Source: an uncultured Hyphomicrobiales bacterium (GTDB lineage Bacteria; Pseudomonadota; Alphaproteobacteria; Rhizobiales; Beijerinckiaceae). Taken from it: a DNA stretch of 38,836 nucleotides. Within the stretch, counting starts at the first letter, position 1; the number at the start of each line of letters is the position of its first letter. Under the pieces are notes generated by a model. That model was not told where the DNA came from, made no database searches, and worked only from the letters and a program-made list of their open reading frames with translations. This document shows positions 7,980 to 16,930 of the stretch, in pieces. The stretch is taken from contig CAIUPE010000147.1 in assembly GCA_903900975.1 (NCBI GenBank), positions 1 to 38,836 of the forward strand, read 5' to 3'. A program made the translations under genes and the position numbers.

Positions 7980-8099
7980 CCGTCATTGCGAGCGAACGCG
8001 AAGCAACGCAGTTGATGGTGAACGCCAAAGCGCATGGGCACCACCGCACCCTCCAAATTTCCGCTCGCTGGATTGCTTCGCTCTCGCTCGCAACGACGG
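7980..8099. repeat. Long imperfect inverted repeat (GTCATTGCGAGCGAA type)
   Basis: Two 32-base arms, 7980-8011 and 8068-8099, are inverted copies matching at 27 of 32 positions (left arm core GTCATTGCGAGCGAA, right arm core TTCGCTCTCGCTCGCAACGAC), separated by 56 bases. The sequence type is a widespread dispersed palindromic element of alphaproteobacterial genomes. The rest of the 7874-8431 gap holds another hairpin (8185-8202) and no credible gene; long open frames across it lack coding character. Confidence 0.65.
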
Positions 8100-8184
8100 G
8101 AAACGTCGACTTTGGTTCCCTATCCGCGTGCAAGCGAGGGGTTCCCCCAATCAACGGACCGCGCGCCTCCCAGCGCGCAAGAAG

Positions 8185-8202
8185 GCGAGGCAGGAGCCTC
8201 GC
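8185..8202. repeat. GC-rich hairpin in the DoxX-sleB gap
   Basis: GCGAGGC-AGGA-GCCTCGC, a perfect 7-bp stem with a 4-base loop, inside a repeat-like stretch of about 8160-8230. No T-run follows on either strand, so it is probably part of a dispersed repeat and not a terminator, although it is the strongest stem between the two convergent genes. Confidence 0.4.
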
Positions 8203-8431
8203 AGTCCCATCCTGCCTGATGCTGAGTTGGAACGAGAGGCGAGCCTAAGAAGAGCACTTTCTCCCGCAATGGGTGAAATTCGGAAACTTCACAATCCTAA
8301 GCTGCAATTCCCCGCGCCGCCGCAGACGAAATCGTTCGTTCAATAACCCCAATCCGTCCCGCCACTACCTCAACGGCATCCGTACTTACCTCAACCCCTA
8401 GAACCAATCACCTCAAAGGGAGCCAAAGGCC

Positions 8432-9550
8432 CTACCCCGCCGCCTTCGCCAACAGACACCCCGGACACACCCCGCCTGGCAGGCCGGGTTTAAGGCTATA
8501 AAAAATATGCCGCCCGATGACGTCGCGTTTTTCCAGCGCGTTAGCCCAATAGGGGCGGACATAATCGGCATGATAATGCGTTGAATCGCCCACATCTGGG
8601 TTATAAATCGCCCCTTCCATCACCTGTCGCGCCAGCCTTACGGCCACCGACCAGCTCTCCGGCTCGGTCACCACTAGGGACTTTCCTTCGCAGGTAAAGG
8701 TGAATTCGCAGCCCAAAAATCGCTCTTGATTTTGGTAGACGACTTCGCAGATGGTTTTGGGATAATACTTACTTTTCAAGCGGTTAAGTACCACTTGGGC
8801 CACCGCCGCCTGCCCCTGTTCGGGCTCGCTGCGGGCTTCAAAATACACCGCTTCGGCCAAGCAACGTTGTTCCTTGTCCAGTTCGGCGGTCGTCAGCAAC
8901 GACGCTATATTCGGATGCGGATCGGCAGGTCTAACCGGCGGCACTATTTTCGCCAGAACGGAACTGGCGGCCAACCGCCGTTCATTTGCGGCCATGGTTT
9001 GAGAAAAATCATGTAAAATCAATGCTATAGCCAGAGTATTGGCGCTATTGTCCGGGGAAGTTATCGCAGCCGGTTCGGCCCGTGGCATCAATCCAGCTGG
9101 CTCCGCTTTTGCAAAAGGCTGGGGTGGCACTGTCCGATCAATCATAGGTTCGTTAGACATAACCATGGCGGCCGACTGGGATGGACCCGGCGTTTCTTCA
9201 CCCGCACCGCGAACCAGCGCCGGCAATGGATCGCCTTTCCCAAGCGTATTAACCCTAGGCTCCAAAATTACGCCCGTTTTGGCCTGATATCGAGGGGAAG
9301 TGCTGCCATCTCGTGAAAATTCTGGCCCTAACCCGATTTGACCCGGAATAATGATAAGCGGCACATCTTCTGTTTCGGTCTGATCCGGATTGAGCGATGT
9401 GATTCGAGGTAACGGCGGGCGGTACGTTGCAATCGAAAAGCCCCGCGTGGCATCGACACTCGCACTCGCTGTGAAAGATACAAGCAGGCATCCGCCCAGC
9501 ATGCAGCGGTTCAGGACCGATAACAATCGATAAACGTCCAAACGACGCAT
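8432..9550 (-). CDS. SleB-like cell-wall hydrolase (Hydrolase_2)
   Basis: Exported 372-residue protein predicted to cleave peptidoglycan. The N-terminus (MRRLDVYRLLSVLNR then a hydrophobic run ending SFTASA) looks like a signal peptide; a long proline- and alanine-rich, probably unstructured linker covers about 35-225; the C-terminal domain holds CLAEAVYFEARSEPEQGQ, AQVVLNRL, CEVVY, CEFTFTC and the GDSTHYHADYVRPYW block of the SleB/CwlJ fold. ATG 9550 is chosen over ATG 9619 because it places the signal peptide at the N-terminus. Presence next to ppdK is a familiar Hyphomicrobiales arrangement. The true peptidoglycan bond cut is not known. Confidence 0.85.
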   Translation of the reverse strand: MRRLDVYRLLSVLNRCMLGGCLLVSFTASASVDATRGFSIATYRPPLPRITSLNPDQTETEDVPLIIIPGQIGLGPEFSRDGSTSPRYQAKTGVILEPRVNTLGKGDPLPALVRGAGEETPGPSQSAAMVMSNEPMIDRTVPPQPFAKAEPAGLMPRAEPAAITSPDNSANTLAIALILHDFSQTMAANERRLAASSVLAKIVPPVRPADPHPNIASLLTTAELDKEQRCLAEAVYFEARSEPEQGQAAVAQVVLNRLKSKYYPKTICEVVYQNQERFLGCEFTFTCEGKSLVVTEPESWSVAVRLARQVMEGAIYNPDVGDSTHYHADYVRPYWANALEKRDVIGRHIFYSLKPGLPGGVCPGCLLAKAAG

Positions 9551-9680
9551 CAAACCCGCCCGTACCCTTTTCTCTAGGTCGGCAGCGCCCGAATCAGACC
9601 CCACCAACCCCTGACACATTTATCGGGCGTTAAGGTTGATGGGGTGTTAATCGATATGGTTTACAAGGAGTTAACCCTCG

Positions 9681-12359
9681 TCAGGCTTGGCTTACGACCT
9701 TCGAGCCAAGTGCGGCTTGGGCAGCCGCCAGACGGGCAATTGGCACCCGATAAGGCGAGCAGGAAATGTAATCGAGCCCCGCGCCTTCACAAAAAGTGAT
9801 CGAAGCAGGATCGCCGCCATGCTCGCCACAAATGCCAAGCTTGATCGACGGTCGCGTCTGACGCCCTCGTTCGGCGGCCAACTTGACCAATTCGCCAACG
9901 CCCTCTTGATCCAGCGTCACAAACGGATCAGCAGGCAAGACGCCTGCCGCCGTGTAAGACCCGAGGAATGACGCGGCATCGTCGCGACTGATACCCAGCG
10001 TTGTTTGGGTTAAATCATTCGTACCAAAAGAGAAAAATTCAGCTGATTGAGCAATTTCTGCTGCCCGCAAAGCCGCGCGCGGCAATTCGATCATGGTGCC
10101 GACTTGATAGGTGAAGCGGGCCCCGGTTTCATCCTGTACCGCTTTTGCCATCGCGTCGATCCGCGCTTTAACAAAATCAAGCTCTGGCTTGGCCATCACC
10201 AGTGGAACCATCACTTCAGGTATGACCGCTTGGCCGGTGAGTTTAGCCGCCTCGACGGCCGCTTCAAAAATAGCCCGCGCCTGCATTTCCGCGATTTCCG
10301 GGTAAGCCACCGCCAAACGACAGCCCCGGAAACCGAGCATCGGATTGAATTCATGCAACTCAAGCGCCCGCGCCCGAAGTTTTTCAGGGCTAGCGCCCAT
10401 CGCTTTGGCTACTTCGGCAATTTCTTCATCCGAATGGGGCAAGAATTCATGAAGCGGTGGATCGAGCAATCGGATCGTTACAGGCAACCCTTGCATAATG
10501 GTAAAAAGCTCAACAAAATCAGCTCGTTGCATGGGCAAAAGCTTGGCCAGTGCAACCCTTCGTCCCGCCACATCGTCGGCCAAAATCATCTCACGCACAG
10601 CGATAATACGCTCGCCTTCAAAGAACATGTGCTCCGTTCGGCATAGACCAATCCCTTCCGCGCCAAAATTACGCGCGGTACGTGCATCCAACGGCGTTTC
10701 GGCATTGGCCCGCACTTTCATACGGCGCACGCCATCGGCCCAGCCCATGAGTGTACTGAATTCGCCCGAGAGCTCTGGCTCAATCATTCTGATCTGGCCA
10801 ATGAGTACCTGCCCCGTCGAGCCGTCAATCGTTATAAAATCACCTTTTTTAAGCGTTACACCTGCCGCACTTACGGTACCGGCCGCCATATCGACTTTGA
10901 GCATTCCCGCACCCGAGACACAGGGCTTGCCCATACCGCGGGCAACGACAGCGGCGTGCGATGTCATGCCACCCCGCGCCGTCAAAATGCCCTCGGCGGC
11001 ATGCATCCCATGAATATCCTCGGGCGAAGTTTCAACGCGAACCAAAATGACCTTACGGCCAGCAGCTTTTGCTGCCTCAGCCTCATCGGAATCCAGCACA
11101 ATTTCACCTGTTGCCGCGCCGGGCGAAGCCGGCAAGCCCGATGCCATCACACGCCGCTCCGCTTTAGGATCAATGGTTGGGTGCAACAATTGATCAAGCG
11201 AGGAAGGCTCGATCCGGCCAACAGCTTCATCACGTGTGATCAATCCCTCAGCCGCCAGATCAACAGCGATTTTAAGCGCTGCTTTAGCCGTCCGTTTGCC
11301 GTTTCGCGTCTGGAGCATCCAAAGCTTCCCACGCTCGATCGTAAATTCGACGTCCTGAATATCGCGGTAATGTTTTTCGAGCAGATGGCAAATGCGCAGG
11401 AATTCCTTAAACGCGTCCGGCATTGCCTTTTCGAGAGAAGGTCGATCCGAGCCTGCAGCAATCCTTGCAGCTTCGGTAATATCTTGTGGTGTTCGAATAC
11501 CGGCGACAACGTCCTCGCCTTGAGCATTGATTAAAAACTCGCCGTAGAGCTCTTTCGCACCCGTAGACGGATTGCGGGTAAAGGCGACACCGGTGGCAGA
11601 CGTCTCACCTAGATTGCCAAAAACCATCGCCTGCACATTAACAGCGGTACCCCAACTGGCAGGTATGGCATGTAATTCTCGGTATTTATTCGCCCGTGCG
11701 TTCATCCAGGAGCCAAAAACGGCACCAATAGCGCCCCAAAGCTGCTCTTTAGGGTCTTGAGGAAAAGGTTTGCCGAGTTCCTGCTCAACGACGGCCTTAT
11801 ATTCGGTAACAATCGCTTTCCATTCTTCGGTCGAAAGTTCGGTGTCCAGCGAATAGCCACGCCGTTCCTTTGCCGTCTCAAGAATGTCTTCGAAATGATA
11901 ATGATCTACGCCTAAAACGACATCGGAATACATCTGGATGAACCGGCGATAGGAATCCCAAGCAAAGCGCGCATCGCCCGAGCCTTTTGCAACGGCTTCA
12001 ACCGTAACATCGTTCAAGCCCAAATTAAGGACGGTATCCATCATGCCCGGCATAGACGCCCTCGCACCGGAGCGAACTGATACCAATAATGGATTGGAAC
12101 TGTCACCAAAGGTTTTGTTGGTTATGACGCCAATTTGCGCCAACGCTGCTTCAACAGCCGCTGCAAGCTCTGCCGGATACGTGTTCCCGTGGTCGTAATA
12201 ATAGGTGCAAACTTCGGTGGATATCGTGAAGCCTGGAGGCACGGGTAAGCCCAAATTACTCATTTCGGCGAGGTTTGCACCTTTACCGCCGAGCAAATTA
12301 CGCATACTGGACGTGCCCTCGGCCTGTCCGTCCCCAAACGTATAAACCCATTTGGTCAT
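9681..12359 (-). CDS. ppdK: Pyruvate phosphate dikinase
   Basis: Interconverts pyruvate, ATP and phosphate with phosphoenolpyruvate, AMP and diphosphate; cytosolic. The 892 residues match the family. The N-terminal ATP-grasp domain begins VYTFGDG and GGKGANLAEM; the swivelling domain carries the phospho-histidine loop GGMTSHAAVVARGMGKPCVSG near 460; the C-terminal barrel has AEGIGLCRTEHMFF and the proton-donor cysteine in LGICGEHGGD. ATG 12359 is supported by GGAG 7 bases upstream and by homology of the N-terminus; an open extension to 12491 is not needed. Divergent from an MFS gene, with a 9-bp dyad between the two. Confidence 0.96.
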   Translation of the reverse strand: MTKWVYTFGDGQAEGTSSMRNLLGGKGANLAEMSNLGLPVPPGFTISTEVCTYYYDHGNTYPAELAAAVEAALAQIGVITNKTFGDSSNPLLVSVRSGARASMPGMMDTVLNLGLNDVTVEAVAKGSGDARFAWDSYRRFIQMYSDVVLGVDHYHFEDILETAKERRGYSLDTELSTEEWKAIVTEYKAVVEQELGKPFPQDPKEQLWGAIGAVFGSWMNARANKYRELHAIPASWGTAVNVQAMVFGNLGETSATGVAFTRNPSTGAKELYGEFLINAQGEDVVAGIRTPQDITEAARIAAGSDRPSLEKAMPDAFKEFLRICHLLEKHYRDIQDVEFTIERGKLWMLQTRNGKRTAKAALKIAVDLAAEGLITRDEAVGRIEPSSLDQLLHPTIDPKAERRVMASGLPASPGAATGEIVLDSDEAEAAKAAGRKVILVRVETSPEDIHGMHAAEGILTARGGMTSHAAVVARGMGKPCVSGAGMLKVDMAAGTVSAAGVTLKKGDFITIDGSTGQVLIGQIRMIEPELSGEFSTLMGWADGVRRMKVRANAETPLDARTARNFGAEGIGLCRTEHMFFEGERIIAVREMILADDVAGRRVALAKLLPMQRADFVELFTIMQGLPVTIRLLDPPLHEFLPHSDEEIAEVAKAMGASPEKLRARALELHEFNPMLGFRGCRLAVAYPEIAEMQARAIFEAAVEAAKLTGQAVIPEVMVPLVMAKPELDFVKARIDAMAKAVQDETGARFTYQVGTMIELPRAALRAAEIAQSAEFFSFGTNDLTQTTLGISRDDAASFLGSYTAAGVLPADPFVTLDQEGVGELVKLAAERGRQTRPSIKLGICGEHGGDPASITFCEGAGLDYISCSPYRVPIARLAAAQAALGSKVVSQA

Positions 12360-12496
12360 CGCTACGCTCCATTTCGCACTTGCGAGAAGCCCGTGCTTCG
12401 CTGATCTGTCATCAAAAAGCAATCCCGACCAAAGCCCTACCCATCGGGTTTTCTGTACAAAATTGGGGCTGAAGTCCGGACGAAATGGCACCTTCG

Positions 12497-12522
12497 TGAT
12501 GGCGATCTGCCCCTCGCCATCA
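12497..12522. promoter_or_regulatory. Perfect 9-bp dyad in the ppdK-MFS divergent promoter region
   Basis: TGATGGCGA (12497-12505) and TCGCCATCA (12514-12522) form a perfect inverted repeat around an 8-base centre, 42 bases before the MFS start. Such dyads in divergent regions are often operators, but it could also be an RNA hairpin in the MFS leader. No T-run follows. No regulator in the window is obviously linked to it. Confidence 0.4.
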
Positions 12523-12563
12523 GCTGTCCTGACCGCTATAGAATGCGCTGCATGGAGAATGAA

Positions 12564-13796
12564 ATGTCCAAGATTCGAGCCGCGAGCCCCCGCTCTTTCA
12601 CACCCGAAGTCATCCTGATCTGTGGCTGCCTAATTGGCTTTGTTACGTTTGGACCGCGTGCATCGGCAGGCCTATTTCAATTGCCAATGTCGCACGAACT
12701 CGGCTGGGGCCGCGAAATCTTTTCCTTCTCAATCGCAATTCAAAACCTCCTTTGGGGCGTAGGGCAACCTTTTGCTGGAGCGCTCGCCGATCGGTTTGGA
12801 ACGATCAAGATGCTTTGTCTCGGTGCCCTCCTTTATGCGGTAGGGCTTTTGGTGATGGCCTATTCGACAACGCCCGGCATGTTAACGCTTGGCGCAGGTA
12901 TGCTGGTTGGCATTGGTCTATCGGGTTGCTCATTTAACCTTGTCATCGGAGCCTTCGGTAAGCTGATGCCAGAGAAATGGCGTGGTATCGCCTTTGGCGC
13001 GGGAACGGCTGCAGGGTCTTTTGGGCAATTTGTATTCCCGCCCATAGGGAGTACCCTAATCGATACGTTGGGATGGCACGAAACGTTAATGTTCTTCGCA
13101 GCCAGCATTTTATTTGTTTTGCCGCTGTCTATTCCGCTTGCCACCCGCGCTTTGGCTTCAGGAGACACGAACAAGCGGCCTAAACAATCCGTCAAGGCCG
13201 CCATTGCCGAAGCTATACGGCATCCAAGCTATGTCATGCTTGTGATAGGCTTTTTTACCTGCGGTTTCCAATTAGCCTTTATCACCGCCCATCTTCCCGC
13301 CTATCTCAACGATATTGGCATGCCTGCGTGGGTAGGCGGCTGGACACTAGCCGTTATTGGGTTAGCCAATGCGGTTGGGTCGCTGACGGCTGGCTGGTTA
13401 TCGGGTCGAATGCCAAAACGATGGATTTTATCGGCTATTTATTTGGGCCGCTCGTTAGCGGTACTTTGCTTCATTTTAGCGCCCGCGACACCTCAGAATG
13501 CCTTGATCTTCGGCCTCTCCATGGGCTTTTTATGGCTATCGACAGTACCGCCTACGTCAAGCCTGATTGCGGTCATGTTCGGAACACGATATCTCGCCAT
13601 GCTCTACGGATTTGCCTTCTTTTCCCATCAATTAGGCGGTTTTCTTGGTGTTTGGTTAGGTGGCATTTTATATGAGAAGACCGGATCTTACATGGGCGTC
13701 TGGTGGATTTCGATCGCGCTTGGCATTGCTTCAGCCCTGATCAACCTTCCAATCCGTGAACACGCCGTACAACGAGAAGAACCACTTTTGGCCTAA
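12564..13796 (+). CDS. MFS transporter (monocarboxylate / oxalate-formate antiporter type)
   Basis: Inner-membrane carrier of 410 residues with twelve hydrophobic segments in two halves and the loop 2-3 signature GALADRFGTIKML, repeated in weaker form as GWLSGRMPKRW in the second half. Best fit is the monocarboxylate-like branch of the major facilitator superfamily; the substrate cannot be read from sequence. ATG 12564 has GGAG at 12554-12557 with 6-base spacing, preferred over ATG 12543. It is followed after 32 bases by an AcuI-type reductase, which suggests uptake of an organic acid metabolised through an acyl-CoA; this is inference. Confidence 0.82.
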   Translation: MSKIRAASPRSFTPEVILICGCLIGFVTFGPRASAGLFQLPMSHELGWGREIFSFSIAIQNLLWGVGQPFAGALADRFGTIKMLCLGALLYAVGLLVMAYSTTPGMLTLGAGMLVGIGLSGCSFNLVIGAFGKLMPEKWRGIAFGAGTAAGSFGQFVFPPIGSTLIDTLGWHETLMFFAASILFVLPLSIPLATRALASGDTNKRPKQSVKAAIAEAIRHPSYVMLVIGFFTCGFQLAFITAHLPAYLNDIGMPAWVGGWTLAVIGLANAVGSLTAGWLSGRMPKRWILSAIYLGRSLAVLCFILAPATPQNALIFGLSMGFLWLSTVPPTSSLIAVMFGTRYLAMLYGFAFFSHQLGGFLGVWLGGILYEKTGSYMGVWWISIALGIASALINLPIREHAVQREEPLLA

Positions 13797-13828
13797 TTTT
13801 TCAGACAAACAAACCGGAGCCCCATGAC

Positions 13829-14818
13829 ATGAGCACATTTAAAGCCCTGATGGTAACGAAGGATGAAGCCGGTCTCCAGCATGTCGGTTGGAGCCAGTTG
13901 ACCGAAGCCGATCTGATGGATGGCGATGTTACGGTCCGCGTCACGCATTCAACAATCAATTATAAGGACGGCCTGGTGCTCTCGGGTAAGTCGGCGGTAC
14001 CGCGGAAATTTCCGATGGTCGCCGGCATCGATTTTGCCGGTATCGTCGAGACGTCCGGCCATTCAAATTTCAAATCAGGCGATGCCGTTTTGCTCAACGG
14101 TTTTGGTCTCTCGGAAACTCATTTTGGTGGATTTGCCGAGAAAGCCCGGGTAAGAGGTGATTGGTTGATAAAATTACCCAATGGCATCGACGCCCATCAC
14201 GCGATGGCCATTGGAACAGCCGGATACACGGCCATGTTATCGGTTCTCGCCCTCGAAAAACATGGCATGAAGCCGTCCGACGGTCCAGCACTTGTAACGG
14301 GTGCAGCAGGAGGAGTTGGATCTGTCGCGATTGCACTACTGGCAAAACTTGGCTGGCATGTGATTGCATCCACTGGCCGGACGGAAGAAGCGGATTATCT
14401 CAAATCGCTCGGAGCCACTGAAATCATCGAGCGTAAGGAACTCTCGGAGCCTGGCCGCCCACTGGGCAAGGAAAGATGGGCCGCAGGCGTCGACTCGGTC
14501 GGCTCGCATACACTCGTTAACGCGCTTGGCATGACAAAGGCGCATGGTGCCATCGCGTGTTGCGGCTTGGCTCAAGGAATGGACTTGCCTGGAAATGTGG
14601 CGCCGTTCATCTTACGCGGCGTTGCCTTGCTGGGGATCGATAGCGTGATGTGCCCTATGCCACACCGGATCGAAGCTTGGAACCGGCTCGCCCGTGATCT
14701 TGATTTAAAGCTTCTCGATTCGATGACCAAGACGATACGTCTCGATAATGTGGTCGAAGAAGCGGCGACTATATTGAAGGGCGGCATTCGGGGCCGCGTT
14801 GTCGTAACCGTCGCCTAG
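13829..14818 (+). CDS. acuI: AcuI/YhdH-type NADPH-dependent acryloyl-CoA reductase
   Basis: Zinc-free medium-chain oxidoreductase of 329 residues. Members reduce toxic acryloyl-CoA to propionyl-CoA. Visible marks: NYKDGL (44-49), the GIDFAG segment (66-71), NGFG (90-93), the NADPH loop GAAGGVGS (158-165) and STGR (181-184). No zinc-binding cysteines, as expected for the YhdH branch. GGAG precedes the start and an ATGACATG overlap of two possible ATGs is present. Probably cotranscribed with the MFS gene. Its TAG stop shares the palindrome CTAG with the TAG stop of the LysR gene on the other strand. Confidence 0.85.
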   Translation: MSTFKALMVTKDEAGLQHVGWSQLTEADLMDGDVTVRVTHSTINYKDGLVLSGKSAVPRKFPMVAGIDFAGIVETSGHSNFKSGDAVLLNGFGLSETHFGGFAEKARVRGDWLIKLPNGIDAHHAMAIGTAGYTAMLSVLALEKHGMKPSDGPALVTGAAGGVGSVAIALLAKLGWHVIASTGRTEEADYLKSLGATEIIERKELSEPGRPLGKERWAAGVDSVGSHTLVNALGMTKAHGAIACCGLAQGMDLPGNVAPFILRGVALLGIDSVMCPMPHRIEAWNRLARDLDLKLLDSMTKTIRLDNVVEEAATILKGGIRGRVVVTVA

Positions 14819-15750
14819 GCAGGAAGTGTTGCGCGGGGGACGAAGGCCGTTCCCTCAATTAGCGTCTTCCGCTTGCTCAATTCATTGGCGGCCAAATCCA
14901 AAAAGGCGCGAACACGCGGCGATGCTTTCAGATCGGGATGAGTGAGAAGCCATAAGCCCGTAGCAAAATCAGGGTTCGGCTCGGTGAGGCGAACCAATTT
15001 TGGCCTTTGATCGGCTATCAGACACGGCAAAGGGCCAATGCCTATCCCTTCTTCAACGGCTTCGGTTAAACCAAGCACCGTATTGATTTTGATCGCGATT
15101 TGAGCTTCCGGTACCCGCTCGTGGACGTAGCGAACCGCCCGAATATGGCCCAGCTGATCGCCAAGGGATACCCACAACCGGGAGGCTAAACCATCAAGGT
15201 CAGGATAGTGCCCTTCACTAACCTCTGGAAATTCATTTCGTAAGCCATAAATTGCCCAATTGAGACCACAAATTCGCCGTCCCACCAGTGTTTCGGGTGG
15301 TGCATCGGTCGCCCGAATGGCAATATCGGCATCTCGCTTTGACAGATTTAGCGGCTGGTTGGTTAAAACGACGTCGAGATTAATGGTTGGATAAGCCCGT
15401 CGAAAGGCGGCAAAGACCGGCATAAGCAAATAGACGAGCAAAGTATCGTTGGTCGTTACCCGTAGTTCCCCTGTCGGAATCAGGCTTTGTCCAACGAGTT
15501 TGCGGGTAAAGGCTTCAACATCATCGTCCATACGGGAAGCAAGCTGCGCCATTTCCTCGCCCGCTGGCGTCAGCGCGTAGCCGGAGCGATGCCGCTCAAA
15601 CAGCATCGTACCAATCCGCTTTTCAAGGTCGGATAAACGCCGAAAAACCGTTGAATGGTTGATCCCGAGAATATCGGCGGCACCATTGAGCGACTTCGTA
15701 TCTGCGATGGCTTTGACGAGGCGGAAATCATCCCACGGAATTCGATTCAT
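14815..15750 (-). CDS. LysR-family transcriptional regulator
   Basis: DNA-binding regulator of 311 residues. The winged helix-turn-helix is at 4-62 (FRLVKAIADTKSLNGAADILGINHSTVFRRLSDLE region), with the effector-binding domain from about 90 to the end. The HTH variant with NHSTVFRRL fits a broad proteobacterial LysR subgroup. A GTG at 15756 would add two residues; ATG 15750 is preferred. It converges on acuI and lies just downstream of sua5 on the same strand; a target is not evident, but the MFS-acuI pair and its own promoter are the natural candidates. The palindrome at 15765-15780 may be an autoregulatory site. Confidence 0.88.
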   Translation of the reverse strand: MNRIPWDDFRLVKAIADTKSLNGAADILGINHSTVFRRLSDLEKRIGTMLFERHRSGYALTPAGEEMAQLASRMDDDVEAFTRKLVGQSLIPTGELRVTTNDTLLVYLLMPVFAAFRRAYPTINLDVVLTNQPLNLSKRDADIAIRATDAPPETLVGRRICGLNWAIYGLRNEFPEVSEGHYPDLDGLASRLWVSLGDQLGHIRAVRYVHERVPEAQIAIKINTVLGLTEAVEEGIGIGPLPCLIADQRPKLVRLTEPNPDFATGLWLLTHPDLKASPRVRAFLDLAANELSKRKTLIEGTAFVPRATLPA

Positions 15751-15764
15751 TTGCACACCCGCAA

Positions 15765-15780
15765 AATTATATTCATAATT
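15765..15780. promoter_or_regulatory. Dyad and -10-like sequence upstream of the LysR gene
   Basis: AATTAT-ATTC-ATAATT is a perfect 6-bp dyad 15 bases before the LysR start. Its minus-strand reading contains TATAAT, a good -10 hexamer, so the dyad overlaps the probable promoter. Typical of autoregulated LysR genes; binding is not shown. Confidence 0.4.
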
Positions 15781-15819
15781 CGGAAAAATAACGTGCAGTT
15801 TTGAAAACGCAAGCCAAAG

Positions 15820-16812
15820 CTATTCGCGGGGTGCGGCAGCCCGTCGTAACCGATCATTGATCGCTTCGCCAAGGCCCGACTCAGGGATGGGCGCAACCGC
15901 GATTGAAGGCGCACCCGACGCATCCAGCGTCCGAAGGGCATCGAAGAGATGGGCGGCCGCTTCCACCACATCGCCTGTCGGGCTGAGATTAAGCGTAACG
16001 GCTGCGTACTCGGACCCCGTTAGCCCCGAGGGTCCAAACAAGAGCCCAGCCTCCCCCGGCCGAAGATCAGTCGCGTTTAACCGCACCATCGCGCGCGGCG
16101 CATAATGCGACAGCAACATGCCGGGCGCACGCGGCGCATCGCCCGCATCTTGAGCCTCGGGCGCATCGTCGAGCCTATGGCCAAGCACCTGCTCGATCGC
16201 TGCCCGCGATACACCGCCGGGTCGCAACATCACGGTCTTCCAGTCAAGGCACGCGACAATGGTTGATTCAACGCCAATTTCCGCCTGTTCTCCGATCACA
16301 ATGCCATCAATCAACCCATCAAGGTCTTCCAGCACATGCTCGGCGGTCGTCGGGCTCACGCGTCCTGAACGGTTGGCCGACGGCGCCGCAATGGGCCTGC
16401 CAGCGGCCACCAATACCGCGCGTGCATCAGGGGAAGCGGGAATGCGGATGGCGATGCTATCCAACCCAGCAAGCGCAAGCTCACTCACCGGACATTCGGG
16501 TAGGCGCGGTGCCACAAGGGTCAAAGGGCCGGGCCAAAAGGCTTTGGCGAGCACCAATGCCTCATCATTAAACCGCGCCAGCGCCTGCGCCTCCGCCAAC
16601 GAGCTGACATGAACAATCAGCGGATTAAAGCTCGGGCGTCCCTTGGCCTTATAAATACCGGCAACCGCCATGCCATTCGTCGCATCGGCTCCCAAACCGT
16701 AAACGGTCTCGGTGGGGAAGGCCAAAAGTCCGCCCGCGCGCAAAATCTCGCCCGCCTCGGTCAAACCCGAGGCATCTTTGGTAAGGCGGCGTGTGGTCTT
16801 CACGGTATTCAT
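15820..16812 (-). CDS. tsaC: L-threonylcarbamoyladenylate synthase (Sua5 type)
   Basis: Makes threonylcarbamoyl-AMP from threonine, bicarbonate and ATP for the t6A37 modification of tRNAs reading ANN codons. The N-terminal YrdC domain (about 12-205) shows GGLLAFPTETVYGLGADA, KGRPSFNPLIVHV, FWPGPLTLV and PSANRSGRVSPT; a C-terminal Sua5 domain (about 230-325) makes this the long, two-domain Sua5 form (330 residues) and not the short TsaC form, joined by the linker containing APGMLLSHYAP. Start ATG at 16812. Divergent from the acyl-CoA dehydrogenase gene. Confidence 0.93.
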   Translation of the reverse strand: MNTVKTTRRLTKDASGLTEAGEILRAGGLLAFPTETVYGLGADATNGMAVAGIYKAKGRPSFNPLIVHVSSLAEAQALARFNDEALVLAKAFWPGPLTLVAPRLPECPVSELALAGLDSIAIRIPASPDARAVLVAAGRPIAAPSANRSGRVSPTTAEHVLEDLDGLIDGIVIGEQAEIGVESTIVACLDWKTVMLRPGGVSRAAIEQVLGHRLDDAPEAQDAGDAPRAPGMLLSHYAPRAMVRLNATDLRPGEAGLLFGPSGLTGSEYAAVTLNLSPTGDVVEAAAHLFDALRTLDASGAPSIAVAPIPESGLGEAINDRLRRAAAPRE

Positions 16813-16930
16813 TGGCGAGATAGGCTCCTTATGCCTCCTTTAACCCTATGTATGATGCAGCGCCAAGGTGCAATTCGCCGCCGGATCGCTTATCGTCGTC
16901 GCATCATCATCGTTTCCTTCCGAGGCCACC

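Noticed and set aside
7840-8346. 168-codon frame crossing the end of the DoxX gene and the repeat gap
   Set aside because: It runs through the GTCATTGCGAGC inverted repeat and a GC hairpin and shows no protein features; best explained as repeat DNA.
10047-10646. 199-codon plus-strand frame inside ppdK
   Set aside because: Antisense shadow of a conserved enzyme, no domain, no ribosome-binding site.
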